Below are positions 43,683 to 52,300 of a stretch of 64,000 bases of DNA, in pieces. A program made the position numbers and the translations under genes. The notes beneath the pieces are model-generated. The model had not been told where the DNA came from. It did no database searches and saw only the letters and a list, made by a program, of their open reading frames with translations. The stretch's first letter is position 1. Each line of letters starts with the position of its first letter. Source of the stretch: Lachnospiraceae bacterium (GTDB lineage: Bacteria > Bacillota > Clostridia > Lachnospirales > Lachnospiraceae); assembly GCA_024696005.1 (NCBI GenBank), contig JAILHF010000029.1, positions 31,370 to 95,369 of the forward strand, given 5' to 3'.

Positions 43683-45293
43683 ATGGATCGCATACGTTTT
43701 GCCGACAAAAGAATCTTCGGGCTGGTCGCTCTTCTCTGGATCGTCGGGATCGTTTTCAATCTGATCCCCGTGACCGGAAGGCGGCTTCATAATGTATCGG
43801 CCACGATGTTCTGCCTCATCATCATGCTCTGGAGCCTTTCGCTGCAGCACCGCATCCTGGACCGCAGGATCTGCCTGCGCATGCGCATTTGCTGTCTGTC
43901 CATGCTGCTCCTCTTTTTGCTGCGGATGAGCAAGTTCACCTTTTTCCCGGATTCGAAGATCATCCTTGAGCACATATGGTACGCCTACTACATCCCCATG
44001 ACGGCCATCCCTCTTTTCATGTTTATGGCAGCGCTCCGGGTGGAGCCGGTGAGCTTCGGAAAACACGCTGCGCGGGCGGAGCTCATCCTGCTGCTCCTGG
44101 AAGTACTGCTCGCAGGCCTGATCATGACCAACCATCTGCACAGTCAGCTGTTTCATGTCACGGTCTTTCCGGACAAGGAATATACGAGAGGCTGGCTGTA
44201 TTTTGTCGTCCTTTTCTGGATGTGCGGCCTGGGCATCGGGAGCCTGGTCCTGTTTGTCCGGAAATGCACCATCTCGGCCGCCAGGGAACTCCGCGTCCTG
44301 CCGGCCCTCTGCGTTCTGGCGGGCTTCGGTCTGCTGATCTGGTACCTGATCAACGGAGGGGCACCGAAAATATTCGGTTACAAGCTGTTTCATCTGCAGG
44401 AAGCGTATTGCCTGCCGTTCATCACGGGCTTTGAGAGCGTGCTGCTCATCGGTCTGGTCCCGGCAAATACCGGCTATGGTCTTTTCTTTGCCCATTCGGG
44501 GGTGAGAGCCGGCATCAGTGACAGGGAGGGAAACATGCTCCGGGTTTCCGATAACTGGGATGACGGAAAGACTGACGAAGACCAGTGCATCCTGAAGGAA
44601 GAGATCTCGGGGGGGCATGTCAGCTGGGTCGAGGATCTGGGACCGATCCACCGCCTGAACCGGGAGCTTTCGGAGCTGGCAGAGGAGCTGGAGGATGAGA
44701 ACGACCTGATCCGCCAGGAGAACGATCTGCGTGCCGAGCGTGTCTCCTATGAGACACGCAACCGCCTGTACAACCGCCTTTACGGTGCGGTACGGCCCCA
44801 GGCCCTGCGCACCGACGAGCTGCTGACGGTAGGCGAAGGGGAGGAGGAAGCCTTTCGCAGGCGTCTGGTCCGGGCAGGCGTGCTCAGTGCCTATATCAAG
44901 CGCATGGGAAACCTGATGCTGCTCACGGACGGCGCGGAGCGGGTGAGTTCCGGGGAATTGGGACTGGCCCTGAAGGAATCGCTGGAATATGTGCAGCTTT
45001 CGGGCTGCGCGTGTGAGCTCAGGGAGAACGGAAGATGCGACCTTCCGGCGGATCTGCTGCTGCTTGCCTATGAGCTTTTTGAAACGGCGCTGGAGGATGC
45101 CTGGCCCCGGCTTCACTGCTGCGCGGTCCTTCTGGACTGCAGGGAGCGCTTTGTGCTTCAGATCACGCTGGATGCGGAACTGAATGACTTAAGGCCTTCC
45201 TGGAAGGCCGGGGAGCTGTCCGCGCTCAATGCGAAGCTGGAGCTGGATTACGAGGATGATACCGGTTATGTACGACTGGAGGCAGGAATATGA
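43683..45293 (+). CDS. 7TM sensor protein with degenerate kinase-like C-terminus
   Basis: A 536-residue protein with about seven to eight membrane helices in the first ~270 residues, resembling the 7TM N-terminal region of histidine kinases (HisKA_7TM). A short PAS-like stretch (NTGYGLFFAHSGVRAGISDREGNML) comes next, then a coiled-coil segment (LNRELSELAEELEDENDLIRQE). The C-terminus (SGELGLALKESLEYVQLSG onwards) resembles part of a GHKL region but shows no clear H-box, N-box or glycine-rich lid. I infer a sensor that lost catalysis and works with the kinase encoded next, whose gene overlaps this one by 4 bases (ATGA). Its promoter lies immediately upstream. Confidence 0.7.
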   Translation: MDRIRFADKRIFGLVALLWIVGIVFNLIPVTGRRLHNVSATMFCLIIMLWSLSLQHRILDRRICLRMRICCLSMLLLFLLRMSKFTFFPDSKIILEHIWYAYYIPMTAIPLFMFMAALRVEPVSFGKHAARAELILLLLEVLLAGLIMTNHLHSQLFHVTVFPDKEYTRGWLYFVVLFWMCGLGIGSLVLFVRKCTISAARELRVLPALCVLAGFGLLIWYLINGGAPKIFGYKLFHLQEAYCLPFITGFESVLLIGLVPANTGYGLFFAHSGVRAGISDREGNMLRVSDNWDDGKTDEDQCILKEEISGGHVSWVEDLGPIHRLNRELSELAEELEDENDLIRQENDLRAERVSYETRNRLYNRLYGAVRPQALRTDELLTVGEGEEEAFRRRLVRAGVLSAYIKRMGNLMLLTDGAERVSSGELGLALKESLEYVQLSGCACELRENGRCDLPADLLLLAYELFETALEDAWPRLHCCAVLLDCRERFVLQITLDAELNDLRPSWKAGELSALNAKLELDYEDDTGYVRLEAGI

Positions 45294-46522
45294 CGTTCAC
45301 TTCCGTTTCCTCCGAATGCCGCGGGCTGATCCTCGTTGTCTGTTCCGTCATCCTGCTGATGTATCTTTATGTCCTGCTGCGCATCCGGCTGCTCGGCAGG
45401 CCCTGGAAGGATTATGTCCTTCCCGGGGTGGCTGCGCTCGCCTGTTTTGCGCTCTGGCAGATGATGAGCATGATTCAGGAGGGCGATCTGGTTCCATCCG
45501 GTCCGGTCCCGCTGGCACTTTTGCTGCCGGGGCTTGTTCTGCTCCTTGTGTATGCCGTATATTTGCAGCTGAGGCTGCTGGGCCTGGAGCGGAGGACGCT
45601 GTCCGCCGTGTCCGTCAAAGAGGCTTTTGACCGGCTGCCCCTGGGACTGGCCTTTTATTCGGAGGAGGGCATCCCCATCATGGTCAACGAGAGCATGCAG
45701 GAGATCAGCCGCAGGCTCTACGGGAAGTCCGTGTCGGATGCGGCGGCATTCTGGGCGGCGCTCCGCAGGAACACCACGGAGAGCCTGCTGCCGGAGGATG
45801 AGGCGCTGGTCCATGGCAGGGGAGGGGAAGTCTACAGCGTAAAACGCAGGATCCTGGAGATAAACGGCCGGCCGGTGCGTGAACTGACGGCCCTGGACAT
45901 CCGCAGGGAGCATGCTCTTACCCGGGAACTGAAGAACAGGCGGATACGGGCCGGGCATCTGAACCGGCGCCTGAAGGCTCTGATGGGGACCATTGAATAC
46001 GTGACCATGAACAGGGAACTCCTGGCGCTGAAGCGGGCCCTTCATGACAATATCGGCCAGTGCATCCTCACGGCAAAGCGCTATCTGTACTCTCCGCGGA
46101 GTGTGGATAAGGAGCGGATGCTTTCTTTCTGGCGCGAGAACATGAGGCATCTGATCAATGACAGGCAGGAGGAATGGGAACTGCCGTATTATGTGATCAG
46201 CAAGGAGGCGGACCGTCTGGGGATCAATCTGCAGATCATCGGGGAACTGCCCGACGATCCCAAACGCATACCGATCGTGGATGCCGCCATTTCGGTACAT
46301 ATCGGCAATGTGCTCAAGCACGCGGACGGTACCGAAGCAACGGTAACGGTGACGCAGAAGGACGGGCGCTATGTCATGGTCTTTACGAATAACGGCCGCC
46401 TGCCGGATGGGGAGATCGAAGAAAAGGGAGGTCTTCTGAACCTGCGCCGTGAGGTGGAGGCTGCCGGAGGAGAGATGGAGATAAGCACACGCCCGGCATT
46501 CGAGATGCGGATCACGATTTAA
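45290..46522 (+). CDS. HisKA_3-type sensor histidine kinase
   Basis: A 410-residue kinase. Three hydrophobic segments lie in the first ~100 residues. A PAS-like region (AFDRLPLGLAFYSEEGIPIMVN) follows, then a coiled coil, the phosphoacceptor box RALHDNIGQCIL (His252) and a GHKL ATPase domain. That domain has the N-box AISVHIGNVLKHA and a glycine-rich lid EEKGGLLNLRREVEAAGG. The HDxxGQ type of H-box belongs to kinases that pair with NarL/FixJ response regulators, and such a regulator is the next gene. ATG 45290 overlaps the 7TM gene by four bases. The membrane region of the 7TM partner probably supplies most of the sensing. Confidence 0.82.
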   Translation: MTFTSVSSECRGLILVVCSVILLMYLYVLLRIRLLGRPWKDYVLPGVAALACFALWQMMSMIQEGDLVPSGPVPLALLLPGLVLLLVYAVYLQLRLLGLERRTLSAVSVKEAFDRLPLGLAFYSEEGIPIMVNESMQEISRRLYGKSVSDAAAFWAALRRNTTESLLPEDEALVHGRGGEVYSVKRRILEINGRPVRELTALDIRREHALTRELKNRRIRAGHLNRRLKALMGTIEYVTMNRELLALKRALHDNIGQCILTAKRYLYSPRSVDKERMLSFWRENMRHLINDRQEEWELPYYVISKEADRLGINLQIIGELPDDPKRIPIVDAAISVHIGNVLKHADGTEATVTVTQKDGRYVMVFTNNGRLPDGEIEEKGGLLNLRREVEAAGGEMEISTRPAFEMRITI

Positions 46523-46567
46523 TACCTACCTTTGACGGTAGCGCGGAAGATGATAATCGGTTATAGT
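46523..46567 (+). promoter_or_regulatory. TACCTAC...GGTA activator element plus -10 of the response regulator
   Basis: TACCTACCTTTGACGGTA (46523-46540), 21 bases, TATAGT (46562-46567), again without a -35. It begins one base after the stop codon of the kinase gene, so the regulator has its own promoter, probably under autoregulation. Confidence 0.65.
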
Positions 46568-46656
46568 GGTATTCACAAACACTATTTTACAGGATGAGCC
46601 CGGATCCGAAGCCCGCCCTCCGGGGCAGAGCGGACGGACCGGCAGGGGGAAAAGAT

Positions 46657-47280
46657 ATGCCCGTCAGGGTAGTGATCGCGGAAGATTTCCGCATGGTACG
46701 TGAGATATTTGAAAATGCGGTAAAAGAGGCGGAAGGCTATGTTCTTGCAGCTTCTTTTCCCACGGCTGTGCAGGCGCTGAAATACCTGGAGAACGAGGAT
46801 GCGGATCTGGTCCTGATGGATGTGCTGATCCCGGGCAGCATGAGCGGCCTGGACGCTGCGGAAAAGATCAAGAGCATCAAGCCGAAGGTAAAGATCATCA
46901 TCGTTACCTCCATGCCCGAGCTTTCCTATGAGAAAAGAGCGAAGGAGATCGGCGTGGAGGGCTTCTGGCAGAAGGAAGTGCAGGAGCAGTCCATCCGGGA
47001 GATCATGGAGCGCGTGGCGGGCGGCGAGACCGTCTATCCGAGTGAGCAGCAGGAGGTCCCGATCGGGAATGCCCTGAGCACGGATTTTACGGAGCGGGAA
47101 GTGGAGATCCTCGAAGAGCTCGTTGCCGGCCTGTCGAATAAGGAGATCGCGGAAAAGCTCTTTCTGGAGGTGTCCACCGTAAAGATGCATATTTCCAACA
47201 TGCTGCAGAAGACCGGCTATCACAGCCGTCTGGAGCTGGCCGTAAAGGCAAGGCATTTCGGGCTGGTGATCAGTGAGTGA
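46657..47280 (+). CDS. NarL/FixJ-family response regulator
   Basis: A 207-residue two-domain regulator. The receiver has the acidic pair IAEDFRMV, the phospho-acceptor in LVLMDVLIPG (Asp55), TSMPE and the conserved lysine in FWQKEV (Lys106). The C-terminal LuxR-type HTH runs FTEREVEILEELVAGLSNKEIAEKL to STVKMHISNMLQKTG. ATG 46657 follows AGGGGGAA; the track start at 46594 is upstream and lacks a site. It is the obvious partner of the HisKA_3 kinase just before it. NarL-type dimers bind inverted heptamers that often begin TACC, matching the TACC/GGTA arms in front of three genes of this window. Confidence 0.9.
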   Translation: MPVRVVIAEDFRMVREIFENAVKEAEGYVLAASFPTAVQALKYLENEDADLVLMDVLIPGSMSGLDAAEKIKSIKPKVKIIIVTSMPELSYEKRAKEIGVEGFWQKEVQEQSIREIMERVAGGETVYPSEQQEVPIGNALSTDFTEREVEILEELVAGLSNKEIAEKLFLEVSTVKMHISNMLQKTGYHSRLELAVKARHFGLVISE

Positions 47281-47288
47281 ATATTCCT

Positions 47289-47927
47289 TTAATTCACCAG
47301 TTCTTCCATGCTGCACCCGAGAGCCCGTGACAGCTGAAGAAGCGTTTGTCCCCGGGTTTTGCGGATATCCCGCTGTCCCTGTTCAAAAAGCTGGATCTGG
47401 CGCAATGCCACTCCGGACCGATCCGCCAGCATTTTCTGGGATAGGCCGGCATAGGTCCGCAAACGTCGAAGCATGGGCGTCTTCTCAAAATTGCTGATCT
47501 TTTCGTCCATAATATCTGCAAAAAGCGAGACATCCGCCTCGTGCAGCGTATCGTACATGCCGTAGATCTCTTCAATGGGAATCGCCATATTTATCTTTTT
47601 ATACGAATGACAACTCTTCCACTGATAAAAGGCCAATGACCAGCCGATCCAGTATTCCGCAGATTTTTCCACATACATGACGTCTTCCGTATCGAGCTGC
47701 AGATCTGTGCATTCTTCAACCACTTCCCTTGCCACTTCACATCCGTTTTTTCCGGCAACATAGGTCGGATTCCCGATCTCAAACTGTCTTGCCATCCCGC
47801 TGACGATAAAGAAATGCTGATACTCCTTCAGATCCATGGACAGTGTGTTCACGGCATAGTCATACATGTCACCCATGACTCTCTGGGCCAGCGGAAGGTA
47901 TAATTCATCATAGGAACAATTCGTCAT
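47289..47927 (-). CDS. HTH (XRE) protein, putative antitoxin of the DUF3990 module
   Basis: A 212-residue protein. The first ~150 residues are a helical domain I do not recognise by name (YDELYLPLAQRVMGDMYDYA onwards). The last ~55 residues are a Cro/C1-type HTH: LRTYAGLSQKMLADRSGVALRQIQLFEQGQ. Its start overlaps the end of the DUF3990 gene by 20 bases, so the toxin-like gene comes first and this second. The pair has the usual size and coupling of a toxin-antitoxin operon. The promoter in front of the pair holds a palindrome this protein could bind. Antitoxin function is inferred from context. Confidence 0.7.
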   Translation of the reverse strand: MTNCSYDELYLPLAQRVMGDMYDYAVNTLSMDLKEYQHFFIVSGMARQFEIGNPTYVAGKNGCEVAREVVEECTDLQLDTEDVMYVEKSAEYWIGWSLAFYQWKSCHSYKKINMAIPIEEIYGMYDTLHEADVSLFADIMDEKISNFEKTPMLRRLRTYAGLSQKMLADRSGVALRQIQLFEQGQRDIRKTRGQTLLQLSRALGCSMEELVN

Positions 47928-48576
47928 CCTTTACCGTACCTCTCATGATATCCAATATATAGATTTCATTCACCCGCGATGCCTTAGGCCGTTCTGAGGA
48001 ATAATCGCGACGTGCAGCCGCGTCTCTTTCTTTTTTCTTTTTGTAATACAACTCAGCGGAAGCGGCCTCGGCCGACACAAAAGAAATATGTTCAAAGGCT
48101 TTCCGGCTTTTCAGCACGATCTGTTCCCCAAGCTTTCCGAGACGCATCGCGGCGGAAAGCTTCTGAAGAGATATCGTTCCCATGATAAAATCCTGCGCAA
48201 AGGAAAAATACGAATCATCGGCTCTGTAACCACGGATAATGTCAAATCCGGAAATATCGATCAGATAATGCTTCCGGAGATGATCTTTTGCCTCTTCGGC
48301 GATGCTTTTTCTCTGCCAGTATCCTCTGTAACAGGTTAATAAGGCGAGCCAGTTCAGAATATTATGCTTATCATCATTCAGATCGCAGATCTTCAGCCCC
48401 TTCAGATCCATGTCATAACAATTTATGAATCCATCCCTGTCTCGCTTGCAAGCCCATTCCGCAGCGATCTCCCTGTTTTCGGTACAGTAAAAGCCCCTGC
48501 CGTAATCGTTTGACTGCTTTCCGAGCCCATATTCCGGTTTATATATGATCTCTTCCGATCCGTGAAATAACAGCAT
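47908..48576 (-). CDS. DUF3990-family protein, ADP-ribosyltransferase-like putative toxin
   Basis: A 222-residue protein matching DUF3990 from memory. It opens MLLFHGSEEIIYKPEYGLGK and has NDYGRGFYCTENREIAAEWAC, which resembles the H and Y/STS-type motifs of ADP-ribosyltransferase folds. A later glutamate cannot be assigned with certainty. The track starts it at 48750, but ATG 48576 has GGAGG at 6 bases. The gene overlaps the HTH gene downstream. DUF3990 genes often sit beside HTH proteins, and I infer a toxin-antitoxin module. Target and activity are not known. Confidence 0.7.
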   Translation of the reverse strand: MLLFHGSEEIIYKPEYGLGKQSNDYGRGFYCTENREIAAEWACKRDRDGFINCYDMDLKGLKICDLNDDKHNILNWLALLTCYRGYWQRKSIAEEAKDHLRKHYLIDISGFDIIRGYRADDSYFSFAQDFIMGTISLQKLSAAMRLGKLGEQIVLKSRKAFEHISFVSAEAASAELYYKKKKERDAAARRDYSSERPKASRVNEIYILDIMRGTVKDDELFL

Positions 48577-48607
48577 TTCATTCCTCCGGCACACAGCCTG
48601 AGCATGA

Positions 48608-48662
48608 CTGCAGCAATATATGCCCACGCTTTTATTATATCGCTGCAGCGATATGGCGTCAA
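48608..48662 (-). promoter_or_regulatory. Promoter with palindromic operator for DUF3990-HTH operon
   Basis: On the minus strand: TTGACG (48662-48657), a 17-base spacer and TATAAT (48639-48634). The spacer and -10 edge contain the perfect palindrome ATATCGCTGCAGCGATAT (48637-48654). A second imperfect copy of its half, CTGCAGCAATAT, lies at 48608-48619. This is a typical autoregulatory layout. Confidence 0.75.
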
Positions 48663-48697
48663 GATGCAGGCCACGGGGACGGTTCTTTCGAAAATTG

Positions 48698-48730
48698 AAA
48701 AAAAGATTCCCCGCGGAGGTGCCGCGGAAT
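48698..48730 (-). terminator. Rho-independent terminator after the XRE gene
   Basis: On the minus strand ATTCCGCGG pairs with CCGCGGGGAAT around CACCT (two unpaired G), then C and seven T. It separates the XRE gene from the DUF3990 operon. Confidence 0.75.
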
Positions 48731-48846
48731 TTAGTCTTGCCACGCGACATTCAGGGGGTGAATGTACAGGATATTTTTGATTGATTTCCGTGGAATTCCG
48801 GGATCAGAAAGATCGGATAATAAGTGAAGTAACAGCGGGAATGAAA

Positions 48847-49182
48847 TCACATCTCACGCATTTTCTTCAGGGCATCCAGATAATTGGTCACAACGCCAAG
48901 TTCCTTTACGTTCAAGTCGGAAGCAGTTTCGATTATCGTCTCGGAAGGGCTTTTTTCTTCTTTTTCAGTACCGAAGAGCAGAAAATCAGCAGATATCTGC
49001 TGTTCTTCGCATATGTTATAGAGGGTCTCGCAGGAGAGGCCCTTTTTTCCGTTCTCGATCTCGGAAAGAAAGTTCGGAGTAATGTACACTTCCTCCGAAA
49101 ACTGCTGCTGGGTCGCGTTCTGATCACGCCTCACCTTCCGGATCCGCCGTCCTATCTCGCTTTGAATCTTATCTGAGTACAT
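48847..49182 (-). CDS. XRE-family transcriptional regulator
   Basis: A 111-residue protein with an N-terminal Cro/C1-type HTH (residues ~8-65: IGRRIRKVRRDQNATQQQFSEEVYITPNFLSEIENGKKG) and a helical C-terminal tail. The track starts at 49275, but ATG 49182 follows AAAGGAGA and gives a standard-sized XRE protein. It is divergent from the cohesin-dockerin gene with a 187-base shared intergenic region, so it is a candidate regulator of that gene's TCGC-N5-GCGA promoter. No toxin partner is adjacent. DNA target inferred, not shown. Confidence 0.85.
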   Translation of the reverse strand: MYSDKIQSEIGRRIRKVRRDQNATQQQFSEEVYITPNFLSEIENGKKGLSCETLYNICEEQQISADFLLFGTEKEEKSPSETIIETASDLNVKELGVVTNYLDALKKMREM

Positions 49183-49253
49183 GAATAATCTCCTTTGATA
49201 TATATGATATACAATATTGTAAATGATTGTAATCAATGACAGTAGCTTAATAT

Positions 49254-49303
49254 TCGCTATAGGCGATATTAACATTGACTATAGATAGAATTACGGGTAA
49301 AAT
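49254..49303 (+). promoter_or_regulatory. Promoter of the cohesin-dockerin gene with TCGC-N5-GCGA element
   Basis: TCGC TATAG GCGA (49254-49266), 8 bases, TTGACT (49275-49280), 17 bases, TAAAAT (49298-49303). The run AACATTGACTATAGAT is identical to that in front of the gene at 56070, and the TCGC-N5-GCGA arms lie at the same distance there. Confidence 0.7.
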
Positions 49304-49369
49304 AGTGAATATGCCCAATTATGCGAAATTACGGAGGCGGGCAGTATCAAACACCAAGGAGGGATGAAA

Positions 49370-52300
49370 ATGAGAAGAAAGAAGCTATTCGGAAGACAGA
49401 TCCTGTCGTTTCTGCTCGCATTTGTTCTGCTTTTCAGCCAGAGCAGTCTGTTTGCGTTTGCGGAAGGGGATGACGAGTGTTTAGATGAGCCAGTAAATGA
49501 GGTGGATGAAGATGAAAATCCGGATGAGAGGACAAGTGAAGAAGAACCGGTTGGAACAACTACAGAGGAAGATCGCGTGGTAGTTCCATATGATAAAAGC
49601 CTCCTTAATCAAGTCGGAGCTCAAGGCGCATACCAGTGTATGGCATATGCATTTGCTTATGCAACAACCATCATAGATAAAAAAGTCCATTCAGGAAGTG
49701 AGTATTGGAAACTGATTGATGGTGTTTGGCAAGCGTCATGGCCTAAAGGATGGTCGGATTGTACAGATAGAAGTCTGAAAACAGCTTACGATAATATAAA
49801 TTTAAATAAACCAATGGTATTGCATGTTTCTGGGAAATATCGTGCAGGCCATGAGGCAAATGGTCAATATGGACATTGGGTTACAGTGATTGGCTATAAA
49901 AAAACAGCAAATAGAGATGCATTGAAAACCAGTGATTTTTATATTATTGACCCTGGTGATTATTCATATGCATATTTATCAGATAATTGTTCAGACGGTC
50001 AAATGAGAGTTTCTGTTACTACGGGGAATAACGGCGGTGGAGGTAGTACTGGCTCTTATACTGTAGCCAATTCTGGAGTTACAAACATATCTAAAACTGG
50101 AGCAACAATCAATGCTACAGTTTCGCCTATGGCATATGTTAGTGAAGTTGGTTTTTATTTAGGAACATCAAAAACAAACATGCAAAAGCATGTGGAGAAT
50201 ACGACAGGAAATGTAAAATCTATATGGTATGATTTGGGAACAGGGAAATGGACAGGTGCGTTATCGGCTGGGACAACGTATTACTATAGAATTTACATAG
50301 TATCAGGTGGAAAGACATATGAATCTTCTATAGATTCTTTTATGACGCAACCCAATCCGGTTACTCCGTCTACTGATATTAAGGATGGAGGTCGCTATTT
50401 AATTGAGAGTGTATTGTCCGGTAAAGTGATAGAGGTTTCAAATGGTGTTGATACTGATAGAAAACAGTTGAATGTGTGGGAGTATACGAATGATCCTTGG
50501 CAATCTTGGATAGCCGTTAAAAGTGGTGATAAATATATCTTAAAAAATGCCTATACCGGAAAAGCGATGGATGTTTATAAAGCTTCTTTGGATGAGGGCG
50601 CGGCTATTACACAGTTTACATTAGATGGCTCGGCATCGCAGTATTGGTTTTTGGATAAAAAAGCGGATGGATCATATGGGATCGTTAACAATAATTCAGG
50701 GTTAGCGGTTGATCTTATGGGATTTAATAAAGAAAATGGTGCTACATTAGGACAATATATCTACTATGGAAACAATAATCAGCTTTGGTATTTCAATGAG
50801 TTGAATAATGATGATGATGTGATATATGACAGCGGGTATACGGATGTTACCCAGACAACAGCCAGGATTAATGCTACGCTTCCTGTAGTAAGGAGTTGTT
50901 CAGATGTTGGTTTCTATTTAGGGACATCTCCTGATAAGATGGAGAAGCATAACGAAACAATTGGTGGTAGAATCAAGACAATATGGTATGATCTGGGAAC
51001 TGGTAAATGGACATCAGCGCTAAGTAAAGGAACTACGTATTATTATCAGCTGTACTGTGTTATTGATGGCATTACATATAAAACGCCTGTAAACAATTTT
51101 ACGACGTTGGGCGATAAGATAGCGCCGAATATTAAGCAGGCTTATATAACCAATATCACGCAAGATGGGTATTCGGTTGTATGTGAAGCAACAGATAACA
51201 TAGGAGTTACGAAGGTTTGTTTTCCTACCTGGACAGAGGCTAATGGTCAGGATGACTTGGTATCAGATTGGCCCAATAATACAAAGGCTACATCATCAAA
51301 AGGAAATGTTTACTATTATGATGTAAAAATTTCATCGCATAATAATGAAAGAGGGACATATATAACACATGTTTATGCATTTGATGCGGATGGAAATAAA
51401 GCGTGTGTCCAGCTTTCAGTTGTTGTACCGACGTACGTTTCGGGAATAACGCTTTCAAAAACGTCCTTGTCGTTAAAAGCTGGGGAGGCAGCAATGCTTA
51501 CTGCTACAGTTGCCCCGTCAAATGCTACATTAAAAAATCTTGAATGGATGTCAGATGATGAAAGCATAGCAACTGTAGAAGATGGCAAAATAACAGCAAT
51601 AGCTGTTGGAAAGACAAAAGTACATGTATCTGCACAAGATTCAAGCGGTGTTAGCGCAACATGTGAAGTAACGGTTACCGGTTCCTCAAATCCTACTCCC
51701 GGTCCTGAAGATGACGAGAAGGCTGTAATAGCCGTATCTAAGGTATCCGGTACTGCGGGCTCGAAGGTAGAAGTGCCTGTATCGATAAGCAATAACCCGG
51801 GCATTGCATCTGCCGGATTTAAGATCGATTATGACAAGACAGCCCTTACGTTGAGCGACATAAAGGCCGGCAAGGTATTCAGCGAAGGTACTTTTGACGG
51901 AAAGACGTCCACCGGAGTAGTACAGTGGTATTATGCCGGCGATGATGAAGTGATCAAAACCAACGGTGAATTGTTCCGGGCGGTATTTACCGTTAACAGC
52001 AGTGCAGCCAAGGGAAGCTATGATGTATCTGTAGGTTTGCTGAATGGCGACAATGCCAATTTTACGGACCAGAACGGAAACGCTGTTCCGGTAAGCTTTA
52101 CAGATGGTAAGGTATCTGTAGGCATGGGAGTAAAAGGCGATCTTACCGGTGACGGTAGTGTAGCCATGGGCGATGTGGTGAAAGTGGCCCGCGCGGTGGC
52201 CGGATATATAACGCTTACAGCCGAAGAGGAAGCCCTTGCAGATGTTACGGGAGATGGAAAGGTGGCTATGGGCGATGTGGTAAAGATCGCAAGATTTGTC

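Noticed and set aside
48671-48700. GGGGACGGTTCTTT-type word, and a similar GGGACGGTTCTGTCC at about 55294
   Set aside because: It recalls REP-like elements of Y1 transposases, but there are only two short copies, one inside a coding region, and no transposase was found.
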